The notes beneath the pieces are model-generated. The model had not been told where the DNA came from, ran no database searches, and was given only the letters and a program-made list of their open reading frames with translations. Source: CAZSNT01 sp964607765 (GTDB taxonomy: Bacteria > Verrucomicrobiota > Lentisphaeria > Oligosphaerales > JABHEG01). Taken from it: DNA of 64,000 nt. The position numbers were made by a program, and so were the translations under genes. The DNA is taken from NCBI GenBank assembly GCA_964607765.1, contig CAZSNT010000028.1, forward strand, positions 1 through 64,000, written 5' to 3'. This document shows positions 15,573 through 28,000 of this stretch, in pieces (within the stretch, counting starts at the first letter, position 1; the number at the start of each line of letters is the position of its first letter).

Positions 15573-16940
15573 TCATCCCTCCACGACCGCACGTTCCAGC
15601 AGCGCCTTGTGGTGCCTTGGCGCGTCCTCGTGGCTCATGAAATCGGGCGGCGGGAAGACCGCTTCCCTGCCCCAGTCATCATCCGTTTCCGCCATGTGCC
15701 TGGTCAGGATCTCGTCCAGCGCGCGCGCCTTGTCTGCGAACTCCGCATCCCCGACCCGGTTGTGCATCTCCAACGGGTCGCGACGCAGGTCGAACAGCGC
15801 CACTGGCCCGGCCGCCTGCCGGACGTAGAGCCAGTCGCGTGTGCGGATGCCGCGTTCCGGGACAGGGAACCGTTCCGGGCCGTCCTTTTCCATCAGGATC
15901 TCGTAGTAGACGAAGTCGCGCAACGAGGCGTCCTCCCCTCTCAGCCATGCGGCGAGGCTCTCGCCCTGTACGCCGTCCGGCACACCGACACCGCACAGTT
16001 CGAGAACGGTGGGCATGAGGTCCACGGCCGGGTCGACCACCGTGCCGATGCGCTGCCCGGCGGTGATCCCGGCAGGCCAACGCACAATGAACGGCACGTG
16101 CATGGCAGCGTCGCACCAGGTCTTCTTGCCGTAGCGCCCGAACTCGCCTGCCGTCTCACCGTGATCGCTGACCAGGACCACGATCGTGCTGTCGGTCAGG
16201 CCTTGTTCGTGGAGCCAGTCAAGGACACGGCCAACGTTGTCGTCCACGCAGGTGCACAGCCCGTAATACCTGGCCAGGAAACGGCGGGCCCGGTCACGCT
16301 GGTCCGGCGGCGTGCAGTCGCGCAGCGGCACGTCGGCGGGATCGTACATGGTCGCGTAGTGCTCGGGCATCGTCAAGGGCGGGTGCGGCAGGCCGTAGTT
16401 TATCATGGCGAAGAACGGCCGGTCCTGATCGACGGCGTCCTGTATGACTTCCAGCACGTGCTCGGTTTGCACATCCGGCTCGTACCGCGTGGACACGCGC
16501 GCGGTTGGATCATCGTCGCGGTAGAACAGCGGATTGAAGTACTGATGCCCGCGGCTGAAACCGATGAAACGCCGGAACCCGCAGCGGTACTCCGGCGTCA
16601 CGTACGCGTACTTGGCCCCGCCGTTCAGGTGCCACTTGCCCACGTAGCCGGTCACGTACCCGGCGTCATTGAAGCAGTCTGCCAGCCAACGCTGCCCGAG
16701 CGGGATCGGGTAATGGTTGGCGCACATGCCGTTGCTGTGCGCGTACTTGCCGGTCATGACCGAGGCGCGGAACGGACAGCAGAGCGGGAACGAGGTGAAC
16801 GCGTTCTCGAAAAACGCGCCCTCCCGCGCAAGCCGGTCGATGCGTGGTGTGCGGATCGTCGTGTTGCCTGCGGCGCCCGTGCAGTCGTACCGCATCTGAT
16901 CCGGGTAGATGACGAGAAGGTTCGGTCGCTCACATCCCAT
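15573..16940 (-). CDS. sulfatase (C-C-P-F-R active site)
   Basis: 455 residues from the ATG at 16940, with GGAG 6 nt upstream; the open frame continues to 17114 but overlaps the stress-protein gene. PNLLVIYPDQMR carries the first metal Asp. The maturation motif is C54-C-P-F-R58-A-S, a variant with Phe at the usual Ser/Thr position. VSDHGETAGEFG is the second metal site. No signal peptide is seen. Many homologues are choline-sulfatase or N-sulfoglucosamine sulfohydrolase-like; the substrate is not decidable here. It is the last gene of a minus-strand set with CorA and the universal stress protein, after a 122-nt gap. Confidence 0.9.
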   Translation of the reverse strand: MGCERPNLLVIYPDQMRYDCTGAAGNTTIRTPRIDRLAREGAFFENAFTSFPLCCPFRASVMTGKYAHSNGMCANHYPIPLGQRWLADCFNDAGYVTGYVGKWHLNGGAKYAYVTPEYRCGFRRFIGFSRGHQYFNPLFYRDDDPTARVSTRYEPDVQTEHVLEVIQDAVDQDRPFFAMINYGLPHPPLTMPEHYATMYDPADVPLRDCTPPDQRDRARRFLARYYGLCTCVDDNVGRVLDWLHEQGLTDSTIVVLVSDHGETAGEFGRYGKKTWCDAAMHVPFIVRWPAGITAGQRIGTVVDPAVDLMPTVLELCGVGVPDGVQGESLAAWLRGEDASLRDFVYYEILMEKDGPERFPVPERGIRTRDWLYVRQAAGPVALFDLRRDPLEMHNRVGDAEFADKARALDEILTRHMAETDDDWGREAVFPPPDFMSHEDAPRHHKALLERAVVEG

Positions 16941-17062
16941 CGGCGGCTCCGTTCCGTATTCCGACGTCGCAGCGACTCGGCGACGCCGTGACCTGACGGC
17001 GCGATTCCCGACACCGACCGTCCGCTGCTCTGCCAGAATCCGCTGTCTCCAGCGAATACCTG

Positions 17063-17638
17063 TTACGGCATGACAAATTCGTGCTCGGGGTGCTTCACGG
17101 TCAGCACCGGACACGGGGCCATACGCACGACCTTCTCCGCCGTGCTGCCCATGAGAACGTGCGCGAGTCCGGTACGGCCGTGCGTGCCCATCACGATCAG
17201 ATCAACGGCATGCTCTTTTGCGACCGTGATGATCTCGAGAAACGCCTTGCCCTCGCTCAACTGCGTCCTGATCGCGCACGTGTGATTCTGGCGCAGCGTC
17301 TCAGCCAGCTCAGTCAAGCCGTAGTCCTGACTCGGGCTCGCGGCCGGTTGCGGCTCAGCATTCGCGTCGTCTTCATCAACCGCATCCGCAGCCAGGCCTA
17401 CCTCTTCCAGGGCATCCTCCTGCGGCGTGCTCGTGGCCGCGGCGCCGTCCGCCAGATCCGGATCCGGAACGGGGAATCCGTAGTAATCACAGACCGGTGC
17501 GACGGGAGTGCCCATGACATGCAGCAGGACCAGTTCCGCCCCGAAATTCTCTGCGAACGTGATCGCGTAGCGCAGCGCGTGATCCGATGTGGTTGAGAAA
17601 TCCACAGGACACAGGACCTTTTGCAGTTCGATTCTCAT
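17063..17638 (-). CDS. universal stress protein (UspA family)
   Basis: 191 residues from the ATG at 17638; GAGGAG lies 6 nt before it. MRIELQKVLCPVDFS begins the Usp fold, and the ATP-binding signature G151-x2-G154-x9-G164-S165 is intact. A 45-50 residue insert rich in Ala, Asp, Glu and Pro (about 58-105) lies between strand 2 and the second helix, making the protein longer than the usual ~145. It starts 16 nt after the CorA stop codon, so the two are likely one transcript, joining ion transport to stress response. Confidence 0.93.
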   Translation of the reverse strand: MRIELQKVLCPVDFSTTSDHALRYAITFAENFGAELVLLHVMGTPVAPVCDYYGFPVPDPDLADGAAATSTPQEDALEEVGLAADAVDEDDANAEPQPAASPSQDYGLTELAETLRQNHTCAIRTQLSEGKAFLEIITVAKEHAVDLIVMGTHGRTGLAHVLMGSTAEKVVRMAPCPVLTVKHPEHEFVMP

Positions 17639-17654
17639 GACTGACTCCTCCTCT

Positions 17655-18770
<1,116 letters not shown>

Positions 18771-18811
18771 GTTCTGTCTCCCTTTTCGCGTGGTGTCCGA
18801 CGGCGACTTGA

Positions 18812-20290
18812 TCAGGGCGTGCGCGAATCCGTCCGGAACGGCATGGCGGGCAGACCGGCTGCGTTCACCAAGTTCACGTCGGGGAACGCGGCGAACGCGT
18901 AGCGCACGACTTCCGGCGCGGGCACGGCAGCACAGGTCAGAACAACCGTCGCGCCATCGATACGGACATCGGCCCGGTGCCATTCGCGGCCCGCACCGGC
19001 AATCCAGAACGCGCGCGGCGGCTTCCCGTCCGTGGTGGTCAGGGCGTCGGCGTGCCGCAACCGCACGCGGATCGTGCTGCCCTCAACGGTCGCACTGTCA
19101 AGCGTGGGGCCCTGCGCCACGACATCCACACCGTTCACGTCACGCTGCGCGAGCAGGGCCAGACGCTTGCCGATCGGCGCTTTGTCTTTCGGGTGGATGT
19201 TCTTCGCATCACCGAGGTCAATGGTGTTCGCCACACCCGTGTGCGGCAGCTCGAGCAACCGGCACTGCGCTTCCCTGAACCACGCCCAGCTGTGCGCGTC
19301 CGGCCGGTCCAGAGCCTGTGTCGGCCCGGACTTGTGGGCGCGCCCGAACCGGGGCAGCATGACGGCAAGGAAGTGGAAGTCCTCTTTCTGCCACAGCGCG
19401 CGCAGCCGCTTGCACCAGGCGGGCAGCGTGACACCGTACAGCTTCATGTTACCTATGCTTCCCGTGTTCGACTCGCCCTGGTACCAGACCAGCCCGCGAG
19501 CCGCGTAGGGCGCCAGCGGATGCATCATCGCGTTGTAGAGGATGTTCGGGCGCGTGCGCAGGTAGATGTTGTCCTTGCGCGCCCAGCGTTTCCCCGCTTC
19601 CTCGTCCGCGATCAACGCCGTGACCTTGGCACGGTCCTTCTCCTCGAACTGTGCCATCGCCGCTTTGAAGTGCGGGAGTTGCTTCGTCATGTCCAACGGC
19701 ATCCAGCCCTCGATCGACGAACTGCCCCAGCACGTAACGATCACGCCGACCGGCACGTCCAGGGCCTCCTGCAGGTGACAGGAGAACGCGAATGCCACCG
19801 CGCTGCCGCTCGGCTGTGTCGACCATGCGCCGCTGCAGCGTTCCTGCGGTTCGAACCGAACGGTCTGTTTCACGTGCAGGCTCCGCAGCGGACGATCGGC
19901 GGCTTGCTTCAGCATCGCCGGCGTCTCGGGCATGGCGCCGCGCCCCATCTGCATGTTCGACTGTCCGGAACAGATCCAGACCTCGCCCACCAGCACGTCC
20001 GAGAACACGATCTTGTCCTCGCCGCTACGCACGGCGAACTGATACGGGCCGCCCACGGGAAGCGCCGGCAGATCCACCCGCCACCGGCCGTCGTCGGCCA
20101 CTTTGCCCGTCACGTTCTGTCCGGCCGCCGCCACACGCACAGTCGCGCCCGGCTCACCCCAGCCCCACACCGGCACGGCCATCTCACGCTGCAGCACCAT
20201 GTGCTCGCCGAACGGTGACCCAAGCTCGAGTCCGGCGGCGGACAGAACGGTTGCCAGCAGGATCAGAGAGAGGCCGGTGAGCTCGCGCAT
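18812..20290 (-). CDS. sialate O-acetylesterase-like SGNH hydrolase
   Basis: 492 residues from the ATG at 20290; GGAGG lies 7 nt upstream. A signal peptide (MRELTGLSLILLATVLSAAG) is followed by LGSPFGEHMVLQRE, the start motif of this family. A beta-sandwich region then precedes the catalytic block CSGQSNMQMG with nucleophile S111, then WGSSSIEGWMP, and GLVWYQGESNT. The catalytic Asp/His pair is probably in DLGDAKNIHPKDK. Such periplasmic or secreted enzymes remove O-acetyl groups from sialic acid or other acetylated sugars and xylan. It fits the glycan-stripping set of the window and stands alone between CorA and the divergent ATPase. Confidence 0.92.
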   Translation of the reverse strand: MRELTGLSLILLATVLSAAGLELGSPFGEHMVLQREMAVPVWGWGEPGATVRVAAAGQNVTGKVADDGRWRVDLPALPVGGPYQFAVRSGEDKIVFSDVLVGEVWICSGQSNMQMGRGAMPETPAMLKQAADRPLRSLHVKQTVRFEPQERCSGAWSTQPSGSAVAFAFSCHLQEALDVPVGVIVTCWGSSSIEGWMPLDMTKQLPHFKAAMAQFEEKDRAKVTALIADEEAGKRWARKDNIYLRTRPNILYNAMMHPLAPYAARGLVWYQGESNTGSIGNMKLYGVTLPAWCKRLRALWQKEDFHFLAVMLPRFGRAHKSGPTQALDRPDAHSWAWFREAQCRLLELPHTGVANTIDLGDAKNIHPKDKAPIGKRLALLAQRDVNGVDVVAQGPTLDSATVEGSTIRVRLRHADALTTTDGKPPRAFWIAGAGREWHRADVRIDGATVVLTCAAVPAPEVVRYAFAAFPDVNLVNAAGLPAMPFRTDSRTP

Positions 20291-20485
20291 GTCGATTCCT
20301 CCGGTAAGGGGGCGTGATGGGAGTCCTGGTAAATATACCGGGGATCGCGGGACCTGGCCACGGCTCACCGGCACGAGGCACGCCTTGCCGCGCCCGGCCG
20401 CCTTGAAAACCACCGCCCCGGCAGGAATATTGCAGTATGTAAAGGCGTTTTCAGATTGCAAAAGACGTCGCCGGAGGAGGAAGGC

Positions 20486-21634
20486 ATGTTCATCCCACGT
20501 CGCGCCGAGAAGACCATCACGGAACGCCTCCAGCGGTACCCTGCCGTTGCCTTGATCGGGCCTCGGCAGGCCGGGAAGACAACTCTCGCACGGTCCATCG
20601 CCAACACGTACTTTGACTTGGAACTGGAAGCGGATCGCCTACGACTCGATCTGCGTTGGGATTCCCTGGTCGGGGCTGACGACTTGGTCATCCTGGACGA
20701 AGCCCAGGCATTTCCCGAGATCTTCCCCCGCCTTCGTAACGCCATCGATACGGACCGCCGACGCAACGGCCGCTTCCTCCTGCTTGGGTCGGTGGCGCCG
20801 AGCCTGATGCATACAGTATCGGAATCTCTGGCGGGCCGACTCGCGTTGGTTGAGCTGACTCCTCTCCTCCTCGCCGAGATGCAGCCTGAAGGCCTCAACG
20901 CGCTCTGGCTGAGCGGCGGTTACCCTGACGGAGGCATCCTCGACGGCGCTACGGATGGTCTGTGGCACAATGACTACCTGCAGCTGTTGTGTCAGCGCGA
21001 CCTGCCCACGTGGGGGCTGCCGGCCGACGCACAGACGACGGCGCGACTCCTGCGCATGGTTGCCGCGGTGCATGGTCAGCAGTGGAACGCCTCCCGAATC
21101 GCACAGAGCCTGGCCCTGACCCACCCGACGGTCAATCGCTACATGGATTACTTGGAGGGTGCCTTCCTCCTGCGCTGCTTGCGGCCGTTCCAGACCAACC
21201 TGAGCAAGCGTCTGCGCAAACGTCCGAAATACTACTGGCGCGACGCCGGTCTGCTGCATGCACTCCTCCGAGTGTTCAACTACGACGATCTCCTCGCACA
21301 GCCTTGGGTCGGAGCCAGTTGGGAAGGCTTCGTGATTGAGCAGATCGTGTCCGTTGCTCAACAAGTCGATCCATTGACAGAGCCTTGGTTCTTCCGGACC
21401 AGTGACGGTTTCGAGCTCGACCTGCTACTGGAACACCGGGGCCAGCGCTGGGGCTTCGAGATCAAGCTGACGTCTCAACCGGATGCGCACGACCTGCGGC
21501 GCCTGCAGCGTGCCGCGGAGTTGGTGGATGCAGACAGACGCGTCCTGGTGAGTCACGCCGCGGAGTTTGCGGAGGCCGGCGACACCTGGGCAGGCCCTCT
21601 GCCGGAGATCCTGCAACGCCTCACGCAACTGTAG
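20486..21634 (+). CDS. AAA ATPase with DUF4143 domain
   Basis: 382 residues from the ATG at 20486, with GGAGGAAGG immediately upstream. Walker A G25-PRQAGKTT33, Walker B LVILDEAQ (D71, E72) and sensor LLLGSVAPS are present. After a winged-helix region (WNASRIAQSLALTHPTVNRYMDYLEGAFLLR) comes the DUF4143 nuclease-like fold, with GFELDLLLEHRGQRWGFEIKLT carrying the Asp and E-x-K residues. These proteins are widespread, often horizontally acquired, and their function is poorly known. Its 3' end abuts the GH94 gene remnant exactly, so its arrival may have broken that gene. Confidence 0.92.
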   Translation: MFIPRRAEKTITERLQRYPAVALIGPRQAGKTTLARSIANTYFDLELEADRLRLDLRWDSLVGADDLVILDEAQAFPEIFPRLRNAIDTDRRRNGRFLLLGSVAPSLMHTVSESLAGRLALVELTPLLLAEMQPEGLNALWLSGGYPDGGILDGATDGLWHNDYLQLLCQRDLPTWGLPADAQTTARLLRMVAAVHGQQWNASRIAQSLALTHPTVNRYMDYLEGAFLLRCLRPFQTNLSKRLRKRPKYYWRDAGLLHALLRVFNYDDLLAQPWVGASWEGFVIEQIVSVAQQVDPLTEPWFFRTSDGFELDLLLEHRGQRWGFEIKLTSQPDAHDLRRLQRAAELVDADRRVLVSHAAEFAEAGDTWAGPLPEILQRLTQL

Positions 21635-22017
21635 GTCAGAACACCCTTCTGGACGCCGTCCGGGTTCAATATCTCGATTTCATACGTCGCGCCCCGGAAC
21701 CGCCGCGCTACTCGAAGCTCGGGCCAATCCGACGGAATGCAGGGATCGATGCGCAGTCCATCATACTCCGGGCGTACGCCGCAGATGTGGTGAGTTGCCA
21801 CGTGGTAGCTCCAGGTCGCCGTGCCGCTGAGCCACGGCAGCCGGCTGGCGCCGAACCGGCGACTGTATTTGCCGTGGGTCGACTGACAGTGTACGTACGG
21901 CTCGCTGCCGCGCATCTCGGTACGCGTATTGTACGCAGCCAGCATGCAAGCGCGGTTCCCTGCGCAGCCGCCCTCCGGTCCGTCATGTACGAGCCGCGTC
22001 GGGTCCGGCTGCGCCTC
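21635..22017 (-). pseudogene. 3' fragment of a GH94 glycoside phosphorylase gene
   Basis: About 127 codons that read as the extreme C terminus of GH94 enzymes (cellobiose/chitobiose phosphorylase, cyclic glucan synthase end domain). Recognisable pieces are SEPYVHCQ, LSGTATWSYHVATHHICGVRP, EYDGLRIDPCIPSDWPEL and RRFRGATYEIEILNPDGVQKGV. The other ~650 residues, including the catalytic (alpha/alpha)6 barrel, are missing. The fragment fills the space between the stop codons of the ATPase and the hybrid kinase, with no start or ribosome site of its own. It is a relic of inverting phosphorolysis of beta-linked disaccharides. Confidence 0.75.
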
Positions 22018-25000
22018 ATCCCAGCTGCTCGAGCAGCGCCTCGACCACGGCCAGTGCATCCTTGAACTTGTACTTGCCCACCAGCTTCTTCAGTTCGGCG
22101 ATGTCCGCAGCGCATTCGTCCGGAATCGCCAACACCAGCACCTGCGCCATAGCGGCTTTGCACGGTTTCGGCTTGCGCGACTGCAGATGCGGCTGCAACT
22201 CGCTGAGAACCGCGAGCAATTGCTCGTGACTTGCCGGCGGACCGGGCGCCACGGCGGCGGGCGCCTCTGCCGCCGGCTCGAGCACGGCTATCCCGTCGAC
22301 CACGATGCGCAACGCGTCCTCGAAGGCGGGAAGCGCAGCTTCAGCCGCGCCTGTATCGCCACGCTTGAGCGGCCCCTCCACTGCCGCAGCAGCAGCCAGG
22401 AGGTCTTTGGCCCCCACGTTTCCCGCCACACCCTTGATCGTGTGCGCCAGGCGCTGCGCGTCCTCGAGCGTGCCGTCCACGAGCAATTCCTCCATCTCGG
22501 CGCGTGCGTCTGCGTAGTCCGCACGGATTCTCAGCAGCAAGTTGCGGTACAACTTCTCGTTGCCCCCGACCCGGCGCAGCCCGTCCGCCGTGTCGATGCC
22601 CGGCAGGGGGTCGGGTAGCCCGGAACGCGGAGAATCGGTGGCCGCGGGGACCGCCTTAAGATGCCCTCGGCCTCGAGCGCCGGCGGCGGAGCCCGCCGCA
22701 TTTCCAGGGGGTGTGCCCAGCCCAGGGCGCGGCCGGATCCACTTCGCCAGCGCGCCGAACAGTTCGTCCGGGTCGATCGGCTTGGTCACGTGGTCGTTCA
22801 TGCCGGCCGCAAGGGACTTCTCATGGTCGCCGGCCATCGCATGCGCGGTCATGGCGATGATGGGCAGAGAGGCGTCAGATGTTCCCGCTCGTGAGCGGGA
22901 TCGGGTGTCAGCGCCAGGCCCCGGAGGCTGGTCACTGATGACTGATGACTGATCACTTCCCGCGTCTCCCCCTGACACCTGCTCCGCTTCCCACTCCCTG
23001 ATCGCGCGGGCGGCGGCGTGTCCGTCCATGACCGGCATCTGTACATCCATGAGCACGACGTCGTAGTCGGTCTGTTTGACGGCGTCGACTCCCTCCTGAC
23101 CGTTGCTGGCCAGTGCCACGGCAAAACCGGCCTGCTCAAGGATCTCTTTGGCAACCTGCTGGTTGATCTCGTTGTCTTCCACCAAGAGGACCTTCGCCCC
23201 ACGGACGGCCCCGAACCCCGACGCCGCCTCCCCGGCTGCGGGCTCCCCGCGTTTCCTCCTCCCCTCATCCTGCAGGGCCTTGGCAAGCCCCGCGAGCAGC
23301 GCGGCCTTGCGCAGAGGCTTGCTCAGGAACATGTCGACGCCCCCCGTGTCAGCGGCTGTCGCGAGCGCTTCGCACCAGTAACCACTCATGAGAACCACGC
23401 GAGGCACCCCGTACAACTCGGGGCGCTTCCTTATCTCGCGTGCCGCCGCAACCCCGTCCATGCCGCCCGGCAAGTGCCAGTCCGTCAGGACCAGGTCGTA
23501 GGGCTTGTCTGCCAGGGCCCGATGCAGTTCGGTCAACGCTTCCTGCGCGGTCTGCACGGCCTCCGGACGGGCCCCGGCCGAGGCCAGGTACCGAGAGACT
23601 GTCACCCGGATGGATGGTTCGTCATCCACAATGAGTATGCGAGCGTGCTGGAACTCAGCCGGGAATGCCTCAGCTGTGTCTGCGGCCCGTGCCGCCAGCC
23701 CGAACTCGGCCGTGAACGTGAACGTGGTGCCTTTCCCGTACTCACTCGCAACGGCAATCTCACCGTTCATCAACTCGACAAGACGCTTGGAGATCGTCAG
23801 TCCCAGTCCCGTGCCGCCGTGCCTGCGCGTGGTCGATGTGTCGGCTTGACTGAATGCCTGGAAGAGTCTGCCAATCTGCTCTCTGGTCAAGCCGACGCCC
23901 GTGTCGCGCACCGCAAAACGCAGCCTGACGCTGTCCTCCGTCACGCGGTCCGTGCGTACACTGAGCGCCACTTCGCCTTCTTCGGTGAATTTGAGCGCGT
24001 TGCTGAACAGGTTGGTGAGGATCTGGCCGAGCCGCAAGGGATCGCCCCTCAGATGCAGAGGCGTGTCCGGCGGCACGTCGAAAAACAGCTGCAGCCCCTT
24101 TTCCCGTGTCTTGGTGCCAAACAGATCGACCAAGCGCTTCAGCACGCCGTCCAGGCTGAACTCGATTGTCTCCATGTCGAGTTTCCCGGCCTCGATCTTG
24201 GAAAAATCAAGGATGTCGTTGATGATGCCGAGGAGCGCCTCTGCCGACGCGTGGACTTTGCTCAAGTAGTCCTCTTGCTTGCTCGTGAGTTCGGTCTTCA
24301 GCGCCAAATGCGTCATGCCGATAATCGCGTTCATCGGCGTCCGGATCTCGTGGCTCATGTTGGCGAGAAAGTCGCTCTTCGCTTTGGTCGCAGCTTCGGC
24401 GGCCTCCTTCGCTTCTGCCAGCTTCTGCTCCGCGAGCTTCTCCTCCGTAATGTCCTGAGTGACGACGACTGCGTGGGTGACCTCCTTCCCGTGCGTGGAG
24501 TAGGGAAAATAGGACACACTGCAATAACGCCGGCCGTGCGCGGGCAGCTCGAGCCAGCCGTTGAACGTAACGGTCTCGCCTGCCCAACACGCTTCCAGGC
24601 GGGGCCGGACTGCCTGCTCAGACACCTCTTCTCCCCATACTTCTGCTACCGAGCGCCCGACCACGTTGTCGCGGTCGCGCTGCAGCGACAGACACCAGTT
24701 GTCGTTCACGGCGGCGTAGGTGCCGTCGCGATTGATCAGGCTCATCAAGTCCCGGACCGTGTTGACGATGAACTCGTAACGTCTTGTGAGCGCCTCCGCT
24801 TCCTTACGCTCGGAAATGTCAAGTGAATACTCGATCATCTGCACCACGTGGCCGGCCGTGTCGAAAATCGGGTAGCCGTGTACCTCAACGAATATCTCCT
24901 TCCCCGCACGGTCGTAGTGGGTGTGCTCAACGGTGACCGGCTCTTTGGTCTCCTTGATGATCGCCAGCGGGCAGGGCTCCTTCTCGCCCGTGCACGGGGT

Positions 25001-28000
25001 GTCGCGCCGATGCGTCAGTGAATAGCATGTGCCTGGGTCGCCCGAGCCACACGCCCTGGCTGCTGAATTCATGATGACGATGGACCGGTCCTCGGCGTCA
25101 ACCACGTAGAAGGGATGCGCCAGCGAATCCAAAGTGGTCATCAGGAAGTCCTTCTGGCGCGCCACCTCCTTCTGCACCTTCCGGCGTTCCGCGTCGAGAA
25201 GACAGCGCTGCCAGACATGCCCGACCTGGCGTACGAGAGTCTCGACCAACGGCGCAATCTGGACCACAACCGATTGCCGCCCGCGCTGCGGAGAGCGCAT
25301 AGTGAAGGTCCCCACACACTCGTCCCCAGCCCGGATCGGGAACGTGGCGCAGCTGCAGAACCCGCAGCGCTCGGCAAACTCGGGGCAGTCGTCGTAGGGA
25401 GGGGAGCCCTTAGTGTCCGCAATGACGACGTATTTGCCCGTTTGCAGGACTCGCGTCTGACAAGTTGGTGTCTCCTCGCGACGCAGCGCGGCGACCTTTC
25501 CCGCGGCGGCGATCGGCTCGACGGCGCCATCCGCGCTCGGAACACCAATCCATACATTGGTCAGGTTGAGGTGTTCAACCGCGGCCTCGCACGCAACCCG
25601 GGCGACGTCCTCGACCGTCTCGCACCGAGCCAATGCCTGGCCCGCTCTCTGAAGCCCCTCGGCCCACCGCGCACGCTTCGCGATGGCTTCGCGGGCTTGT
25701 TTGCGCTCGGTGACGTCGTGCCCCATGGGCAGCAGGAACAGCACGTCGTCGTGGGCGTCCGTGACTGGCGTCAGGGCGAACTCCACAGTGCGTTTCGAGC
25801 CGTCCGGCGCGGAATGCACGGCCTCGAACTGCACGAGTTCCCCGCCACGCGCTCTGTCAATTCCCTCGCGCAATTGCGTCTGCTGTGCCTCATCGCCCTG
25901 CCACCACGGACCGTCCCAGAACGGCCGCCCCACGAGCTCCTGCTCCGAGACGCCGGCGAGCTGTACCGCGGTACGGTTCGCTTCCACCAGGGTCCCGTCC
26001 GTGTCCAGCACGACCATCAGCTGAACGGTCTGATCGAAGATGGCGCGGAATTTGCGTTCGCGCTCACGCAGTTCCACGGTGCGGTTCTCGGCAAGGCATT
26101 CCCATTCGTCACGTGCGTGGCGCAGCACACGGTTGGCGCGCTCGCCACTCCACATGGTGAAGCCTGTGAGCAGGAACGCGAGAAGCACGGTGACAGCCAG
26201 GGTGCTCACCACAACGAAACGGCTGGCCCGGTAGGTCGCCAGCGCTTCCTGTTCGTCAACCTCCGTTGCCAGGCCCATCTGCAGCTCCTCGTCCCACACC
26301 CATGCGCCCCAGACACGCTGACCCCGGTAATCGCGATAGCCCGCCACGTCGAGGCCGGACCGGCCGGCCGCCGCGTCGGCTGCCATCCGGGTAAGCGGCT
26401 GCTCAGAAGCCGGCTGCGTCGGCCGGTAGCCGTTCAGAAGATCGCCGCCGGGATCACCGATGCGGAGCGTGAGAATCGCCTCTTCCCCCTCCTGCAAGAG
26501 CCCAGCGTCGACTAGGTCACGCTCAAAACGGCTCTCCGAGATGAGCCGGCCGCTCTCGTCAAAGGCATACGTCTCGCCCGACTCCCCGATGCGCCCCACC
26601 TGGCAGACGCGCGTGAAGTCCCGAGCGGGATCGAAGCGCAGTGTCATGACGGCGATGACGTCGCCGTGCACGTTCTTGATTGGGGCCGCGACGAACATCG
26701 TCGGCGTCCCGAGCTGCGGTCTTCCGTCCGGCTCGGGTAGCGGCACGTCGGAGCGGACGGGACGCACGAACACCGTTCGGCCTGCGAGTGCTCGCCTCAA
26801 ATCGCCCGGACGCTGATCGGCAATGAGGTTGCGTGAGCCGATATTCGCATCGCGCATGGACCCGATGTTCACGCGATCCGGGGCGATGATGAAGAAGCCC
26901 ACTTCATCCGGCCCGTATTGCCGGTCCTCGAAGAACTTGCGGAGCTCCCTCAGCGTATCGCTCTCCAACAGCGCCTCGCGCGTTCGAGGCACGGCGAGAT
27001 GCCGCGTCACAATCTCGACCAGCACTGGGTCGCGGGCGAATCCCTCGATGCGGTGCTTCTTCCCTTCGAACCAGGCGTCGAGTGACTCCTGCGTCGTTCT
27101 CACCATGACCCTCAACGACTCGCCCATGCTCTGGCGCAGGCGGTGCTGCAGCTGCCGCAACCCACCCCAGGCACCGGCAAGGACGACGGTGAGGAACAGG
27201 GACACCGCGATCATACCCGCCGTCCTCGCGCCGGCCGTCTGGAAGCCGATGGGCAGGCGGTCTCCCGCCAGCCGCATCAGGAGCCACATGACCAGCGTCA
27301 AGGCTACCAAGATCGCCACGGTCAGGCCAAGGGCGCGCTGCGCACCGAGGTGAGTCTGCTCGACGGCGATACGCGGAGCGCGGTCCATCTCCGCGAGCCA
27401 GCGGTTGCGTATGGCATGCCGCTCATCCTCGGAGATTGAGGCGAGGGCCTTGTCCAAGATCCCGACAAGCTCCGGCCAGTCATTGCGTATACCGAGACCG
27501 TGCTTCATGGTCACGCCCGTGTCACCCGCGACCTTCACGTTGCCCAGGCCGAGCTCCGAGACCACGTGCCCCGTGATCGCGAGTGTTGCAGCCATGGCGT
27601 AGGTCTCACCGAGGGATGTCTTCATGATCCCGTCCCGGACAGTCTCGACATAGACAAAGTCTGCCCCAGGATGCGCGTCCTCCACCGCCTTGACGTAGGC
27701 GTAGCCTTTCGGTATGGCCACCTTCCTGCCTCTGAGCTCTTCCGGGCCAACCACGTCGGGCGCGTCGCGACGTACCGTGATTACGATGGGTAGGTCCATG
27801 TACGGCTTGGTGAAGGTCAGGTGGGTCCTGCGATCCGCGTTCTCCATGGCCGACAACACGTCGACGCCCCGGTCCTTCGCCAACTGAAGCGACTCGGACC
27901 AGGTTTCGGTCGGAACGATGTCGAAAGCGATGCCGAGGCGGTCCTGAATGAGGTCGATGTAGTCAGCCACGATCCCAACGTACTCACCGGCCTCGGTGAA

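Noticed and set aside
15376..15576. 66-codon minus-strand frame downstream of the ACCACGAAG element
   Set aside because: No ribosome site and no family recognised. It overlaps the sulfatase end. It may be a gene remnant but this cannot be supported.
20486..21634. DUF4143 ATPase considered as an antiphage or transposition gene
   Set aside because: The family has no established role of that kind, and there are no partner genes or insertion-sequence ends here.
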